From: Azolla pinnata
Lineage: Eukaryota; Streptophyta; Polypodiopsida; Salviniales; Salviniaceae
Direction: 5' to 3'
Assembly (NCBI GenBank): GCA_037176905.1
Contig: JBBBWG010030154.1
Coordinates: forward strand, 22,213 to 45,892
Length of the DNA: 23,680 nt
The position numbers and the translations under genes were made by a program. The notes under the pieces are model-generated. The model worked only from the letters and a program-made list of their open reading frames with translations, was not told the DNA's origin and ran no database searches. Of this stretch, positions 22,514-23,680 are shown in pieces (within the stretch, counting starts at the first letter, position 1; each line of letters begins with the position of its first letter).

Positions 22514-23680
22514 ATGGCGTCCACTGCTGCTGCCGCTACCTCCGCTGTTGGATCCATCCAGGTATCGTTTCCTGAAGCCTCCTCCTGTGGGGACTGATTT
22601 CCTTCTCACGCCCGCGCCTTACGGTGTACAGTACAGATCTGCGGAGTGTAGTTAAGCTCTTGTCGCTCGCCCCAGCGAGCAGCCACATCTAGCGAAAAGC
22701 TTCAGGAAATGGCTAGGGTTTCTCAGGAGTCGCCCGGGGGAATGTGGTAGTGTTCTAAGCTCAGTAGGGCGAGCAGGAGGTGTTTTAGGGTTTAAGGCTG
22801 ATCCTTCAGTGTCGGTAGGGTTTTCTTAGGGTTTAGGCTGCTGATCCTTCGGTGTCGTTAGGGTTTTTAGGGTTTTTAGGGTTTAGGCTGCTGATCCTTC
22901 GGTGTTGGTAGGATTCAAGGGTTTAGGGTCGATCCGTGCGTTCGATCGATCGATCGAATTCCATGAGATCGACAGGGCGGGGCGAGGTGCAGGGGATCGA
23001 TCGATTTCGGAGCGGGGTATGTCTAGACAAGATAGACAAGCAAGACAGACGGATCGATAGATAGATAGATAGATAGATATATGTCCATGATTGGATCGAT
23101 TCTTGATGGGGGCTCCTGTGCCTGCAAAACGACGAGAAATTCCCATTTCGTCAAGCGATGGATCTCGATTTTCCGAATCGTATCGGCTGCAAACTGACTG
23201 CAAAACTGAACCGATTGAACTGAACCGATCGCATGCAGGGCACTCTGCCGCTGAGCTCCAACGTCGGCTCCTCGTCCAAGGTGTGCAACCAGGCCTTCTT
23301 CGGGACCTCGCTCAAGAGCACGATCAGCTTGTCGAGCTCATCCTCGCCGTGCAGCGGAAAGGCAGTGCAGGTGCGGGCGGCGGCGGCTGAGGCAGAGGAG
23401 CCCAAGAAGAAGGTCGACAGATGGGCGGGTCTGGGCACCGACACGTCAGACGATCAGCAAGACATCACCCGCGGCAAGGGCATGGTCGATGCCCTGTTCC
23501 AGGGAGCTGTTGGGCTCGGGACCCAGCACGCTGTCATGAGCTCGTACGAGTACATCAGCCAAGGCCAGAGATTGTGAGAATCTCCTTCCCCACTGAATTC
23601 CTCCCTTCCATGGTCTCGTTGGGAATCTATCTGCACCCTGATCTGGCTACGATGCTCCTGCTCCTGCTCCTGCTCCTGCT
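22514..23680 (+). CDS. RCA: Rubisco activase, N-terminal part (exons 1-2), continues past the right edge
   Basis: Chloroplast stroma AAA+ chaperone that removes inhibitory sugar phosphates from Rubisco. Exon 1 (22514-22561) encodes [16 protein letters not shown]; exon 2 (23239-23573) encodes residues 17-127 plus two bases of the next codon. Intron 1 is 22562-23238 (gtatcg ... gcatgcag), and the donor gtgaga at 23574 opens intron 2, which runs off the window. Residues 1 to about 62 are Ser/Ala-rich with few acids, a typical chloroplast transit peptide, with likely processing near QVRA. Then come the conserved DRW (W78) and [20 protein letters not shown], diagnostic of RCA, and SSYEYISQG. The AAA+ core with Walker motifs lies beyond the window. 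Variants from the usual sequence are GLGTDT (family GLAYDT) and FQGAVGLGT (family FQAPMGTGT), as recalled. Without splicing at 23574 the frame would stop at once. The start context GCCATGG is strong. Confidence 0.93.
22783..22930 (+). repeat. Telobox-bearing tandem repeat in RCA intron 1
   Basis: Three copies of a unit containing GGCTGCTGATCCTTCGGTGT occur (TGATCCTTC at 22799, 22842 and 22892; spacing 43 and 50 bp). They are separated by runs of TTAGGGTTT/TTTAGGG, the G-rich telomere repeat. The first copy is shorter (GGCTGATCCTTCAGTGT). The orientation is opposite to the telomeric tract at 1077-1206. Confidence 0.9.
23053..23081 (+). repeat. (GATA)n microsatellite in RCA intron 1
   Basis: About six GATA units follow GGATCGATA. 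It lies close to the CGATCGATCG runs at 22943-22957 and 22995-23004 in the same intron. Confidence 0.9.
23653..23680 (+). repeat. (GCTCCT)n hexanucleotide repeat at the right edge
   Basis: At least four GCTCCT units begin in RCA intron 2 and continue to the end of the window, so the full length is unknown. Confidence 0.9.

Overview
The window is nuclear DNA of a land plant, almost certainly a flowering plant. It encodes the N-terminal part of a chloroplast-targeted Rubisco activase and a plant-type RAB-A (Rab11) GTPase. It also carries TTTAGGG-type telomeric repeats, many GT-AG introns up to about 2.2 kb, and plant Ty1/copia retrotransposon debris. I cannot name the species. Coding sequence is a minor fraction; the rest is AT-rich introns and intergenic DNA with many microsatellites.

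Four protein-coding genes can be assembled by splicing. (1) A VPS26 retromer subunit on the + strand, 1454-9699, in 11 coding exons encoding 300 aa; its first coding exon supplies only the ATG. (2) SF3B4/SAP49, a U2 snRNP SF3b subunit, on the - strand, 10859-15169, in 9 exons encoding 417 aa. (3) A RABA1-class Rab11 GTPase on the - strand, 16898-18788, in 2 exons encoding 216 aa. (4) Rubisco activase on the + strand from 22514, with the first two coding exons present and the gene running off the right edge. Summed exon lengths keep frame throughout the three complete genes.

Layout: 1-1076 has no recognisable gene. 1077-1206 is an interstitial telomeric tract just upstream of VPS26. VPS26 and SF3B4 are convergent, separated by about 1.16 kb. 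SF3B4 and RABA1 are in tandem on the - strand, and the gap between them holds a decayed copia fragment. RABA1 and RCA are divergent, separated by about 3.7 kb. That gap contains a GATC/CGAT palindrome cluster next to RABA1 and, towards RCA, a roughly 570-bp alternating purine-pyrimidine block with a 90-100 bp higher-order period. The genes share no pathway; VPS26 and RABA1 both act in endosome/TGN trafficking, but their proximity is probably coincidental.

No new multi-gene system is visible. The most interesting items are the divergent VPS26 paralogue with an ATG-only first exon, the higher-order TGCATGCA block upstream of RCA, telobox-bearing tandem repeats in RCA intron 1, the (Gln-Met)8 tract in SF3B4, and several decayed tandem duplications inside introns.
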